The notes under the pieces are model-generated. The model was given only the letters and a program-made list of their open reading frames with translations. It had not been told where the DNA came from and searched no databases. Made by a program: the position numbers and the translations under genes. From assembly GCF_017377795.1 (NCBI RefSeq), contig NZ_JAFRDR010000016.1, positions 1 through 64,000 of the forward strand: a stretch of DNA of 64,000 nt, written 5' to 3'. This stretch comes from Williamsia soli. GTDB taxonomy: Bacteria; Actinomycetota; Actinomycetes; Mycobacteriales; Mycobacteriaceae. This document shows positions 8,678 to 17,203 of this stretch, piece after piece. Within the stretch, counting starts at the first letter, position 1. Every line of letters begins with the position of its first letter.

Positions 8678-10011
8678 GCGGCCCCCAGGACAAGTACGAC
8701 GCTCTGGTGATCGGAGCCGGTGTGGGCGGGTTGTGCGCAGCGGCGCGACTCGTACACCGCGGGTACCGGACACTCGTGGTCGAGAGTCTGCCGTACGTCG
8801 GCGGTCGGGCCAGCACTCGGGACATCGACGGTTTCAAGATCAACAACGGTGCCATCGTCGTGGAAACCGGTGGAGTCGCCGAGGAGACGTTCCGGGAAAT
8901 CGGAGCAGAACTGAACTTGCGGTTCCCCGACGCTCCGATGATGATGCGTATCGGTGACAAAGACCTCGACATTGCCGGGGGCCGAGTGAACGCGGCCATG
9001 TCGGTGGTCGCACGCCGTGGCATGATGCTTCTCGATCGTTTCGGGGGCACCGGCGCAGGAAAGGCGAAAGCCAATCTGTCGACCGCTGATTGGGTGGCCA
9101 GGTACACCAAGAATGAGACCGTCAACGGGGCAGTTCGCAACATGTGTGCCTCGATCTTCTCGGTCGGTGCCGACGAGCTCCCCGCGGGAGTGTTCTTGGC
9201 CTATTTCGCGCGAACCAATGCGCTTGCGGCCAAAGTCGGCTTCTGCCCAGAGGGAACCATTGGTGTCTGGAAGTCGCTGGCGTCAGCGATCGTTGGGCGC
9301 GGCGGCGATGTGTGGTTGTCTGCAACCGTGACATCGCTTCGAATCGAAGATGGTGTCGTGACGGGCGCCTCCATCAAAAAGGGCAGGAAGACATTCGAGA
9401 TCGGCGCCGACGTCGTGGTGAGTAACATAGGCCCGCGGGGGACCCTGAGGCTGGTCGGCGAAGAGAACGCGACGCCGAACTATCGGGCGGGAGTCCGGGC
9501 CGGCGACAGACCCACGTCGATGATCAGTGTCAACTTCGCGAGCCAGGAAGATCTCATCTCTGCCCCTGGCGTACTGAGCTTCGCGAGAACCCAACGGCTC
9601 TGCTATGTCGCCAATTTCACCGCAACATGCCCGGAGATGGCTCCCCCCGGGTGGAATCTGTACGTCGGAGCTTCCGTACCGCGGCCCGCGCTCGGTGACT
9701 TCGATGAAAGCGCCGAGATCGAGCTACTCCACCAGGATCTCCGCGAGCAGATTCCAGGATTTGAACGTGCGCGCATCATCTCGACCGAGGTGAATCGCGG
9801 TGACTGGCCGACTCAGCGCGCGGTCGCGGGATCCGATGCTGCCAGGACCACGCCGTTTCCGAATCTGTGGAATGTCGGTGACGGAGTCAAAGAATATGCG
9901 ACCGGCGGTACTGGCGCCTGTGCGCAGACTTCAAAACTGGTGGTGGAAGAGATCGAAAGCCGTTATCCCGCATCGCTCGCGCCCCACAGAAAACAAATGT
10001 CGGAAGTCTAA
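8674..10011 (+). CDS. FAD-dependent oxidoreductase, phytoene-dehydrogenase-like (paralogue B)
   Basis: 445 residues, starting at the ATGA overlap with the dioxygenase gene; the longer in-frame ORF from 8533 is rejected. The N-terminal FAD site is VIGAGVGGLCAAARL, followed by VGGRAST, with a C-terminal NLWNVGDG. It is closely related to the protein at 2147-3526 in the operon transcribed the other way. A role in desaturating or aromatising a cyclic intermediate is plausible. No exact family member with a known reaction is recognised. Confidence 0.87.
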   Translation: MSGPQDKYDALVIGAGVGGLCAAARLVHRGYRTLVVESLPYVGGRASTRDIDGFKINNGAIVVETGGVAEETFREIGAELNLRFPDAPMMMRIGDKDLDIAGGRVNAAMSVVARRGMMLLDRFGGTGAGKAKANLSTADWVARYTKNETVNGAVRNMCASIFSVGADELPAGVFLAYFARTNALAAKVGFCPEGTIGVWKSLASAIVGRGGDVWLSATVTSLRIEDGVVTGASIKKGRKTFEIGADVVVSNIGPRGTLRLVGEENATPNYRAGVRAGDRPTSMISVNFASQEDLISAPGVLSFARTQRLCYVANFTATCPEMAPPGWNLYVGASVPRPALGDFDESAEIELLHQDLREQIPGFERARIISTEVNRGDWPTQRAVAGSDAARTTPFPNLWNVGDGVKEYATGGTGACAQTSKLVVEEIESRYPASLAPHRKQMSEV

Positions 10012-10036
10012 AAGTGTTACGAGAATGGAGATAAAC

Positions 10037-11437
10037 ATGACCAAGAGCAAACTGCCGGGTGAAGCAACACCCAACAGCGAATCCCCGCTGAAGGACCGGC
10101 ATGGCGTGGTCGTCGTCGGAGCGGGGCCTTCGGGTCTGGCCGCCGCCTACCGTCTGCAACAGGCCGGCGTCGACGTCATCGTCGTCGATCCCGGCGAGGA
10201 CGTCGGCGGGAAGATGAAGTCCCGCGAGGTCAACGGTTTCCACATCGACCTCGGCCCGACCGTTGTCCCACCCACCCATACGAATATGATCCCGATCATC
10301 AAAGAGCTCGGAATGCTCGACACCCCGGGAGGCGCAGAGGTCGCTGGATCGATCTTCGGTATCGCCCAAGGTGGGGGCAAGTTCGTGAATCTCGATACTG
10401 CGAACATCGCGCTGGCCATGGCCAAGACCAAGCTTGTCGGTCTCCGTGGCAAGCTGGCGCTCGCACGGATCGGGTTCGATGTCTTCCGCGCCCGCAAGTT
10501 CGTTCGCCATCCAAACCTGGGAAACGCTGCAGCACTGGATACTTCGAGCGCCGAAGAGTACGCGCGGCACCTCGATCCGAAGTTGTACGACAACTTGATC
10601 GACGTTCTACTACACAGCCAGGTCGGTGCTCCGGGCAGCACCCTGTCAAAGGTCGACCTGCTGCGTCTCATCTTCGTCGAGATCGGCCGGCCCGGCCCTA
10701 CACGCGCCTTCACGAACGGCGTGCAGTCGTACGCACGAAAGATTGCCGAGAACTTCCCCGTTTCGCTCAAGACCACGGTTGAAGAGCTCGTAGAGCACAA
10801 GAACGGCGTCACCGTGACCGTGAACGTCGACGGCGAGCGGAGGGTGATCGAGGCTGATTCGGCGATTGTCACCGCTGATGCACATTCGTCGGCCAAGTTC
10901 CTGACGCAGCTGTCGGAGTCCGGCAGGGCTTTCCTGAACAGCATCACGTACACGTCGATGACGAACGTTCATGTCGGACTGTCGAAACCGACCAAAGAAT
11001 CGGCCTACATGGCCCTGATTCCCGCGTCTGTGGAGCCGCGCGTGCTGGCAGTGGTGTTCGAGCGCAACCGGTCGCAGAAGTGTGTTCCGCCCGGCAAGGA
11101 GATGATCTCGATCTACTCATCGGATGCGATCGCCGAAGAGTACTGGGATGCCGACGATGAGGTCTTGACCAAGACGCTGATCGAGGCCACTGAGAACATC
11201 GTTCCGGGTTTCAGCGAGAACATCGAGTTCACATTCGTGAACCGCTGGCCGCGCGTCGTCTCCGCCAGCGCACCGGGGCGTTACAAGGAGCTCGAAAAGT
11301 TCCAGCGCGGTATCTCGCACTGGAAGCGGATTCACATCGCCAGTGATTATCTCGGAAACACCAACATGGATTCCGCGACGAGCTTGGGTGAGATCGCGGC
11401 CAAGGATGTGCTCAGTTCCAACCTCTTGTCTAAGTGA
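10037..11437 (+). CDS. FAD-dependent oxidoreductase, protoporphyrinogen-oxidase/phytoene-desaturase-like (paralogue C)
   Basis: 466 residues from ATG 10037, with GGAG six bases upstream. Features are VVVGAGPSGLAAAYRL, then DVGGKMKSREVNGFHIDLGPTV reduced to VGGKMKS plus the conserved GPTV region. The C-terminus has a SATSLGEIAAKD segment in place of the paralogues' NLWNVGDG. It is more distant from A and B than they are from each other. It is last in the Rieske-reductase-LigB operon. It probably acts on a hydrophobic or quinonoid intermediate. Confidence 0.85.
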   Translation: MTKSKLPGEATPNSESPLKDRHGVVVVGAGPSGLAAAYRLQQAGVDVIVVDPGEDVGGKMKSREVNGFHIDLGPTVVPPTHTNMIPIIKELGMLDTPGGAEVAGSIFGIAQGGGKFVNLDTANIALAMAKTKLVGLRGKLALARIGFDVFRARKFVRHPNLGNAAALDTSSAEEYARHLDPKLYDNLIDVLLHSQVGAPGSTLSKVDLLRLIFVEIGRPGPTRAFTNGVQSYARKIAENFPVSLKTTVEELVEHKNGVTVTVNVDGERRVIEADSAIVTADAHSSAKFLTQLSESGRAFLNSITYTSMTNVHVGLSKPTKESAYMALIPASVEPRVLAVVFERNRSQKCVPPGKEMISIYSSDAIAEEYWDADDEVLTKTLIEATENIVPGFSENIEFTFVNRWPRVVSASAPGRYKELEKFQRGISHWKRIHIASDYLGNTNMDSATSLGEIAAKDVLSSNLLSK

Positions 11438-11687
11438 TTCCCGAGCTGCCGGCCCATGATGGACGGCAGTGAACGGATCCGTATCGGGCAGGTCGCCCAC
11501 CGTCACATGGCTCGGACGCACTCGAGCCCAGCGGTGGTGCGTCCTGCCCGCTTGGGTTGAGCCACTACATGATCGGTCGGATCGCGTTGTCGACGACTTG
11601 CTGATGTCTGCGAGTCCGGTTCGTGCACAGCGGATTCAGACGAGGCTTGCAGGCTGATGAACAGCAGACCAGCTCTGGACAGACCAC

Positions 11688-11703
11688 CAATATTATAATA
11701 AGG
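11688..11703 (+). promoter_or_regulatory. AT-rich dyad operator candidate, site 2
   Basis: CAATATTATAATAAGG, with the perfect palindrome TATTATAATA at 11691-11700. It matches 13 of 16 consensus positions. It lies 88 bp upstream of the aldehyde dehydrogenase start. The site also contains a TATAAT-like -10 hexamer, so promoter and operator may overlap. The rest of the 354-bp gap (11438-11791) shows no gene, only a weak CTGCCG/CGGCAG hairpin at 11446-11469. Confidence 0.55.
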
Positions 11704-11791
11704 TCGAAATAGATCGACAGTGACGACCGTCACTCACCTCGCGCCACGCCGTTGGCGGCCATCTGGAAGCACTATGAAGGAGCTGGGCTTG

Positions 11792-13213
11792 ATGAGTCCT
11801 CAGGAGCCGATGCAATCGATGCTGATCGACGGAAAGTTGGTGGACGGCGATCGCGAGTTGGCTGTGATCAACCCGGCAACGGGAGAGCCGTTCACGACAG
11901 TCGCCTGTGCGTCGGCCGAACAGGTCGCCGCTGCAGTCGACGCCGCGCACAGGGCTTTTCCGGCGTGGTCGAGTACGGGCATCGACGAACGTCGGGCGAT
12001 CCTGGTGCGAATTGCAGAGGCGGTGGAGGCCAACGTCACTACCCTCGCCCAGCTCACGACAAGCGAACAGGGTAAGCCGTTTCCGATCGCGGTGGGCGAG
12101 GCGATGTTCCTGGCGCAGTTCATCAGGTACTTCGCAGAGTTGCCCTTCGAGCCCGAGATCATCGAAGACAGCGCAGAGCGTCGCGCAGTCGCCTATCGGC
12201 GGCCGCTCGGCGTCGTCGCCGCGATCGTTCCATGGAACATGCCGGTGTCGATGATCGGGACGAAGCTCCCGGCTGCGCTCCTTGCCGGTAACACCATCGT
12301 CCTCAAGCCGGCGGGGACCACACCGGCGGCCACACTGAAATTTGGTGAACTGATCGCTGACATCGTGCCCCCGGGCGTTGTCAACATCGTCTCGGACGAT
12401 AACGACCTCGGAGACGTGTTGACCGGCCATCCGAGCGTGCGAAAGGTGTCGTTCACCGGTTCGACCCCCACCGGAAAGCACATCGCAGCCCAGGCTGCGG
12501 GCACGCTGCAGCGCCTCACGCTCGAGCTCGGCGGTAACGACGCTGGCATCGTGCTGGACGACGCCGATCCGAAAGCGGTGGCGCCGGGAATCTTCATGGG
12601 CTCGTTCTTCAACAGCGGCCAGATCTGCGTGGCACTGAAGCGGCTGTACGTTCACGAATCCGTCCACGATGATCTCGTTGCAGAGCTCGCAACTCTCGCC
12701 GAGAATGCCGCCGTCGGAGATGGTTTCGATGATGGGATCATGTTCGGTCCAATTCAGAATCAAAAACAATTCGACCGGGTCAAGGACCTTCTCGAGGACA
12801 GTCGCACGAACGGGCGGATAGTCGCGGGAGGCGAGCCGAACGGGCCTGGGTTCTTCCTGCGGCCCACCATCGTCACCGACGTCACCGACGGCGACCGGAT
12901 TGTCGACGAGGAACAGTTCGGGCCGATTCTGCCCGTCATCAAATACAGCGACGTCGACGATGCGGTTCGGCGCAGCAATGCGTCGCCGTTCGGCCTCGGC
13001 GGTTCTGTGTGGTCCTCGAACCCGGAACGCGCCGCTGCGGTGGCCGGTCGACTCGAGTGCGGCACGGTGTGGGTCAACAAGCACGGTGAGCTTGCGGCGA
13101 ACATTCCGTTTGCCGGTGCCAAGGACTCGGGCGTAGGCAGCGAGCTCGGATTGCGGGCTTTGGACGAGATGACCCAACAACAGGTCGTCAGCTCGATTCC
13201 GGCAGCCGTCTAG
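11792..13213 (+). CDS. NAD(P)-dependent aldehyde dehydrogenase
   Basis: 473 residues from ATG 11792, preceded by AAGGAG; upstream in-frame starts at 11720 and 11774 lack a good ribosome site. ALDH signatures are present: LELGGND with the general-base Glu, GQICVA with the catalytic Cys, and IVPWNMP in the cofactor region. It oxidises an aldehyde to the acid. In this context a ring-cleavage semialdehyde is a reasonable substrate, because LigC-type dehydrogenation would be needed between extradiol cleavage and a LigJ-like hydratase. It is first gene of a seven-gene operon behind dyad site 2. Confidence 0.93.
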   Translation: MSPQEPMQSMLIDGKLVDGDRELAVINPATGEPFTTVACASAEQVAAAVDAAHRAFPAWSSTGIDERRAILVRIAEAVEANVTTLAQLTTSEQGKPFPIAVGEAMFLAQFIRYFAELPFEPEIIEDSAERRAVAYRRPLGVVAAIVPWNMPVSMIGTKLPAALLAGNTIVLKPAGTTPAATLKFGELIADIVPPGVVNIVSDDNDLGDVLTGHPSVRKVSFTGSTPTGKHIAAQAAGTLQRLTLELGGNDAGIVLDDADPKAVAPGIFMGSFFNSGQICVALKRLYVHESVHDDLVAELATLAENAAVGDGFDDGIMFGPIQNQKQFDRVKDLLEDSRTNGRIVAGGEPNGPGFFLRPTIVTDVTDGDRIVDEEQFGPILPVIKYSDVDDAVRRSNASPFGLGGSVWSSNPERAAAVAGRLECGTVWVNKHGELAANIPFAGAKDSGVGSELGLRALDEMTQQQVVSSIPAAV

Positions 13214-13338
13214 CGAGCGTGGGTCGGCGCAGCCCCGCCGGTCAGGACCACGTTCGGTCACGTTGTCTCCCAACGGAGATGACACATCAACTGAGCACAA
13301 GAACGCGTCGTGAGCGCGACGCGGAAGAAGGAGCACCA

Positions 13339-14646
13339 ATGTCACAGGATGCGACAGTCGACCGCCAATGGATCGATGAGGAGAAAGGCCTCGTGAATCG
13401 TGAGGTCTTCGGCAGTCCCGAAGTCCACGAGCTCGAAAAGGACAAGATTTTCCGAAAGTCATGGTTGTACCTCGGCCACGAGACCGAGATCCCGAACGCG
13501 GGAGACCACGTGACCCGCACGATGGCGGGCGACTCCGTGATCGTTGTCCGACGTCCGGACGGGACGGTCGGCGCCTACCTGAACAGCTGCGCGCACCGCG
13601 GCGTCAAGGTGTGCCGGGTCGACTCGGGTAACACCCGCCGTTTCGTGTGCCCTTACCACGGTTGGAGTTATGGGACCGACGGTGCCCTGATCAGCACCAA
13701 CTTCGACGCCTTGTATCCCGAAGGCACCGACTTCACCACCATGGGACTCGTTCCGGTGACGCGACTGGACAGCTACAAGGGAATGATCTTCGGCAACTGG
13801 AGTTCCGAAGGCGAAACGCTTGATGAGTTCCTCGGTGATTTCCGTTGGTACCTCGACGTGTTTTTCGCTCGAACCCCTGGCGGTGCAGAAGTTCTCGGCC
13901 CTCCGCAGCGCTTCATTGTCAACGCCGACTGGAAGACTGCGGCGATCAACTTCGGAACCGACAACACACACGTCATCACGACGCATATCGGTCCGATGAC
14001 ACTCAGCTCGACACCGTTCACGCCACCGGATCTGATGGCGGCAATGGGGGAGGCCGTTCAGGTCAGCACAGGCAATGGCCACAGCTGTTCGTTGGTGAGC
14101 CTGCCCGGAGATCGGTACGCGCACTACCCCAAAGAGCTGCATGACCTATACGACGAGCAACTCGACGACGATCAGGCAGGGTTGCTCGCGAACCTCGCCA
14201 TCGGTGTGTCGACGGTGTTCCCCAACCTGTCGTTCATCGAGAACACCCCCTCCGAAGTGGAGCCCGGTGTCTTCATGAAAGGGCTGCTGCTCAGGCAGTG
14301 GCACCCCATCGCGCCCGGCCAGATAGAAGTCCTGAGTTGGCAATTCGCAGAGGTCGAGGCCTCAGACGAGTACAAGCAGGCCGTTCATGTTCGAGCCGTC
14401 AACGACTTCGGCGTCGGTGGCCTGTTCGAGCAGGAGGACGTCGAGCTGTGGTCATCGGTCGGTTCGACCACCACGTCGCCGGCTGCACGCGACCACCCGT
14501 TCGTTTTCGCCACAGCGGTTCCGTTCATGGACACCCCCGTCACAGATCACGCAGGCCCGGGCAACGCTTATCGGCCATTCGTTGCAGAAATAACCCAATT
14601 CAAGTTCCTGCAGCACTGGAACAAGCTCATGACGGAAGGCGCATAA
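13339..14646 (+). CDS. aromatic ring-hydroxylating dioxygenase, alpha subunit
   Basis: 435 residues from ATG 13339, with AAGAAGGAG five bases upstream. Rieske ligands are C84-x-H86 and C104-x2-H107. Mononuclear iron ligands are D208, H211 and H216 in DNTHVITTH. It is a two-subunit (alpha-beta) benzoate/naphthalene-type oxygenase, unlike the two homomeric Rieske proteins in the window. It joins the beta-subunit gene by a TAATG overlap. No ferredoxin or reductase gene lies in its own operon. Confidence 0.93.
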   Translation: MSQDATVDRQWIDEEKGLVNREVFGSPEVHELEKDKIFRKSWLYLGHETEIPNAGDHVTRTMAGDSVIVVRRPDGTVGAYLNSCAHRGVKVCRVDSGNTRRFVCPYHGWSYGTDGALISTNFDALYPEGTDFTTMGLVPVTRLDSYKGMIFGNWSSEGETLDEFLGDFRWYLDVFFARTPGGAEVLGPPQRFIVNADWKTAAINFGTDNTHVITTHIGPMTLSSTPFTPPDLMAAMGEAVQVSTGNGHSCSLVSLPGDRYAHYPKELHDLYDEQLDDDQAGLLANLAIGVSTVFPNLSFIENTPSEVEPGVFMKGLLLRQWHPIAPGQIEVLSWQFAEVEASDEYKQAVHVRAVNDFGVGGLFEQEDVELWSSVGSTTTSPAARDHPFVFATAVPFMDTPVTDHAGPGNAYRPFVAEITQFKFLQHWNKLMTEGA

Positions 14647-15185
14647 TGACCGAAGCAACCGTATCGACAGTTCCGCCGGCCCTGACGCCGGTGTCGGCTC
14701 AGGTCCACCACGACGTCAGCCAGTTCCTCTTTCGCGAGGCGGCGCTGCTCGACGGTGATCGTTACGACGAATGGCTGGCCGTCTTGGCGCCGGACGTGCA
14801 TTACAAACTGGGAGCGCGCACCCTGCGTGCATCAGACCAGCCCGCTCGGGGATACCCGATCGTCGACAATCAGGCGAACGAGCTGCGCATTCGCGTCCAG
14901 CAGATCTCGAATGCGAAGTTGACCTACTCGGAGAATCCCCACTCGATCACAAGGCGGCACATCTCGAACATCATCGTCGAACAGGCCGCTGATTCCGGTG
15001 AACTGGCGGTCAGGAGCAATACACTGCTGTTCCGCAGCCAAGGGGTCGATGGAACACAACACACCTACTCCGGGTTGCGCGAAGACCGCCTTCTCGTCGA
15101 CGGTGACAGCTTCCTGTTGGCAGAGCGGACGGTAACACTCGACCTGTCGGTCATTCCGAGCATGAATGTCAGCGTGCTGTTTTGA
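14646..15185 (+). CDS. aromatic ring-hydroxylating dioxygenase, beta subunit
   Basis: 179 residues with the NTF2-like beta-subunit fold: an FLFREAALLDGDRYDEWL start, a central RRHISNIIV strand and a C-terminal LAERTVTLDLSV. It has no cofactor and stabilises the alpha3-beta3 oxygenase. Start and stop overlap by one base with the alpha gene. It overlaps the next gene by a TTGA. Such tight coupling points to a fixed alpha-to-beta ratio. Confidence 0.92.
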   Translation: MTEATVSTVPPALTPVSAQVHHDVSQFLFREAALLDGDRYDEWLAVLAPDVHYKLGARTLRASDQPARGYPIVDNQANELRIRVQQISNAKLTYSENPHSITRRHISNIIVEQAADSGELAVRSNTLLFRSQGVDGTQHTYSGLREDRLLVDGDSFLLAERTVTLDLSVIPSMNVSVLF

Positions 15186-15892
15186 GCTCGTCGACACCGA
15201 GTACGACGGGTCGCGGACATGGCGGCGGCGATGGCTTGCTCGAACGCCTCCGCCGGCTCGATACCTGCGCTGTGTCCGATGCTCTCGACAAGCACCACCT
15301 GGTAGGCGCGATAGTCGGCATCGGGCGTCTGTCCGCGGGCGGTGGTACGGTCGCCGGCCGCGCGACAACTGTTCAGTTGGGCACGCCGCCAACGGACTCC
15401 GAAGGACCCAAGCGTCACCTCGGTTCTGCGGCCGCCGACGCTGCCGGTCCGAGCGAGGTCATAGTGGTCGCAAACGGCGGCCGCACCGATTGCGGTAGCT
15501 GGGGCGGTCTTCTCTCTCGGGGAGCAGCAGTGCGCGGCGTCGCCGGAGTGGTGGTCGACGGTGCCGTGAGAGACGTCGATGAAGCGTCAGAGGCGGGTCT
15601 GCCGATTTTTGGCCGCGCGACCACGTGCGTGACGGCCCGCGGTCGTACCGCCGAACTGGCGTGGGGCGTGCCGGTGGAGATCGACGGGATCGAAATCAAG
15701 CCGGGCGATCTGGTACTTGCCGACTCCAATGGCTGCGTAGTCGTGCCGGAAGCGGTTGCAGATCAGGTGCTCACCACTGCAGAGGACATCGCCGACAAAG
15801 AACATTCGATGGCCCGTGCCATAGACGCCGGATCACCGGTGTCGGTGGTCATGTCGGGCGAGTACGAGGAGATGACCAATGGGACAAAGTGA
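15182..15892 (+). CDS. RraA-fold aldolase, HMG/CHA-aldolase (LigK)-like, copy 1
   Basis: 236 residues from a TTG overlapping the beta-subunit stop; no better ATG is in frame. The HMG/CHA aldolase signatures are intact: GGRTDCGSWGGLL with R101, and DGAVRD with R130-D131. These enzymes cleave 4-carboxy-4-hydroxy-2-oxoadipate or 4-hydroxy-4-methyl-2-oxoglutarate to pyruvate plus an oxo-acid, using a divalent metal. The LigJ-like hydratase three genes downstream makes this the best LigK candidate of the three copies. Confidence 0.87.
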   Translation: MSSSTPSTTGRGHGGGDGLLERLRRLDTCAVSDALDKHHLVGAIVGIGRLSAGGGTVAGRATTVQLGTPPTDSEGPKRHLGSAAADAAGPSEVIVVANGGRTDCGSWGGLLSRGAAVRGVAGVVVDGAVRDVDEASEAGLPIFGRATTCVTARGRTAELAWGVPVEIDGIEIKPGDLVLADSNGCVVVPEAVADQVLTTAEDIADKEHSMARAIDAGSPVSVVMSGEYEEMTNGTK

Positions 15893-16550
15893 TGGCGACG
15901 TTCTCGAGCGATTGGGCGGTCTTGGTACGGCAACAATCTCAGATGCGTTGGACCGATTGGGTATTGCGGGTCAGGCTCTGGGTATTGCACCGCTCGAGTC
16001 GTCGTTTCGGCTGATCGGCCGCGCCTGGACGCTCCGCTACGGTCCGGTGGGAGAGGACCGTGGGTCCGTCGGTGACTACATCGATGATCTCGGCCCAGGT
16101 GACGTGGTCGTTCTCGACAACCAGGGCCGCGTCGACGCCACGGTCTGGGGTGACCTGCTGACCACGACTGCGAGCCGCAGAGGTGTTGCCGGAACCGTCA
16201 TCGATGGTGTGTCTCGCGACAGCGATCGGAGCACCGCACTGAACTATCCGTTGTTCACCCGGGGCAACTGGATGCGAACAGGGAAAGACCGAGTGCGCGT
16301 GGAAGCCACGCAGGTGCCGGTGTCGATCGGTGGTGTGCGGGTGGAGCCGGGCGACCTGCTCATCGGGGATAGGGACGGTCTGGTGGTGGTCCCCGCAGCT
16401 CGAGCGGACGAGGTCCTCGCCGCCGCTCAGCGGATCGAGCACGCCGAGTCCTTGATTCGCGCCGCCGTCGAATCCGGCACGTCGCTTCGTGACGCGCGTG
16501 CGGAGGTCGGCTACCACGACTTGCAAACACGCCAGGAGGAGACGAAGTGA
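15879..16550 (+). CDS. RraA-fold protein, HMG/CHA-aldolase-like, copy 2
   Basis: 223 residues, overlapping copy 1 by 14 bp. The key motifs persist in altered form: NQGRVDATVWGDLL, and DGVSRD with the Arg-Asp pair. A typical GDLLIGDRDGLVVVP segment follows. It is catalytically plausible but clearly diverged from copy 1, so it may use a different 2-oxo acid, or pair with copy 1 or 3 in a mixed oligomer. A LigK-type role alone would not need it. Confidence 0.82.
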   Translation: MGQSDGDVLERLGGLGTATISDALDRLGIAGQALGIAPLESSFRLIGRAWTLRYGPVGEDRGSVGDYIDDLGPGDVVVLDNQGRVDATVWGDLLTTTASRRGVAGTVIDGVSRDSDRSTALNYPLFTRGNWMRTGKDRVRVEATQVPVSIGGVRVEPGDLLIGDRDGLVVVPAARADEVLAAAQRIEHAESLIRAAVESGTSLRDARAEVGYHDLQTRQEETK

Positions 16551-17158
16551 CCACAACGGAGAAGAAGATCCCCATCATCGGGACAGCCACAGCGCACGAG
16601 GCCGCCGGCACCATTGGGGCGATGCCGTCGGCCATCAAACCCATAGCTCCGGAGATGTACGTCGCGGGGCCGGCCTTCCCGGTGCGGGCGCCCGCAGGAG
16701 ACAACCTGTGGTTGCATCGGGCGGTCTACGCCGCGAAGGCCGGTGAAGTGCTCGTGGTCGATGTCGGCGAGGGTTTCGAGCACGGCTACTGGGGCGAGGT
16801 GCTCGCGCGGGCAGCGATGGCGCGGGGTCTGGCCGGGCTCGTCATCTATGGCGGAGTGCGTGATTCGGCCGTTCTCGCGAAGCTCGGCTGGCCGGTGTTC
16901 GCCGAACGAGTGTGCATCCGGGGAACCGCCAAAGACCCGAACGGTGACGGAGACCTCGGGGAGCCCATACACATAGGTGACGTCGAGGTCGAACTCGGAG
17001 ATCTGATCATCGGCGACGCCGACGGGGTCCTGCGCGTTCCGCGGGTACAGGCGGACGCCGTCATCGAACGCTCCGTGCAGCGCGATCGCGACGAGGTCGA
17101 CATCTTCGAACGCATCGATCAGGGAGCCACGACGCTGGATGTCTACGGCCTCCGCTAG
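16547..17158 (+). CDS. RraA-fold protein, copy 3, with altered active-site loop
   Basis: 203 residues from a GTG that overlaps the copy 2 stop (GTGA). It has the RraA core and GGVRDS with the Arg-Asp pair. The GGRTD loop is replaced by GEGFEHGYWGEVL, so the conserved Arg of that loop is missing. A GDLIIGDADGVLRVP strand is kept. It may be a decarboxylase, a non-catalytic partner or an aldolase with a new specificity. It is followed after 45 bp by the LigJ-like gene. Confidence 0.82.
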   Translation: MTTTEKKIPIIGTATAHEAAGTIGAMPSAIKPIAPEMYVAGPAFPVRAPAGDNLWLHRAVYAAKAGEVLVVDVGEGFEHGYWGEVLARAAMARGLAGLVIYGGVRDSAVLAKLGWPVFAERVCIRGTAKDPNGDGDLGEPIHIGDVEVELGDLIIGDADGVLRVPRVQADAVIERSVQRDRDEVDIFERIDQGATTLDVYGLR

Positions 17159-17203
17159 TCAGTGTCCGCACGCAACCCACAACTCAACGAAAGAAGGTTC
17201 CCG

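Noticed and set aside
7685-8773. 362-residue minus-strand reading frame
   Set aside because: It is antisense to the LigB-type dioxygenase, whose His12 and HTNH region are intact.
11446-11469. Terminator after the third flavoprotein
   Set aside because: Six-base arms with a 12-base loop are too weak to claim.
11693-13462. 589-residue minus-strand reading frame
   Set aside because: It lies opposite the aldehyde dehydrogenase, which has full motifs and a ribosome site. The frame is rich in Arg, Asp and His and has no domain. It is a high-GC shadow.
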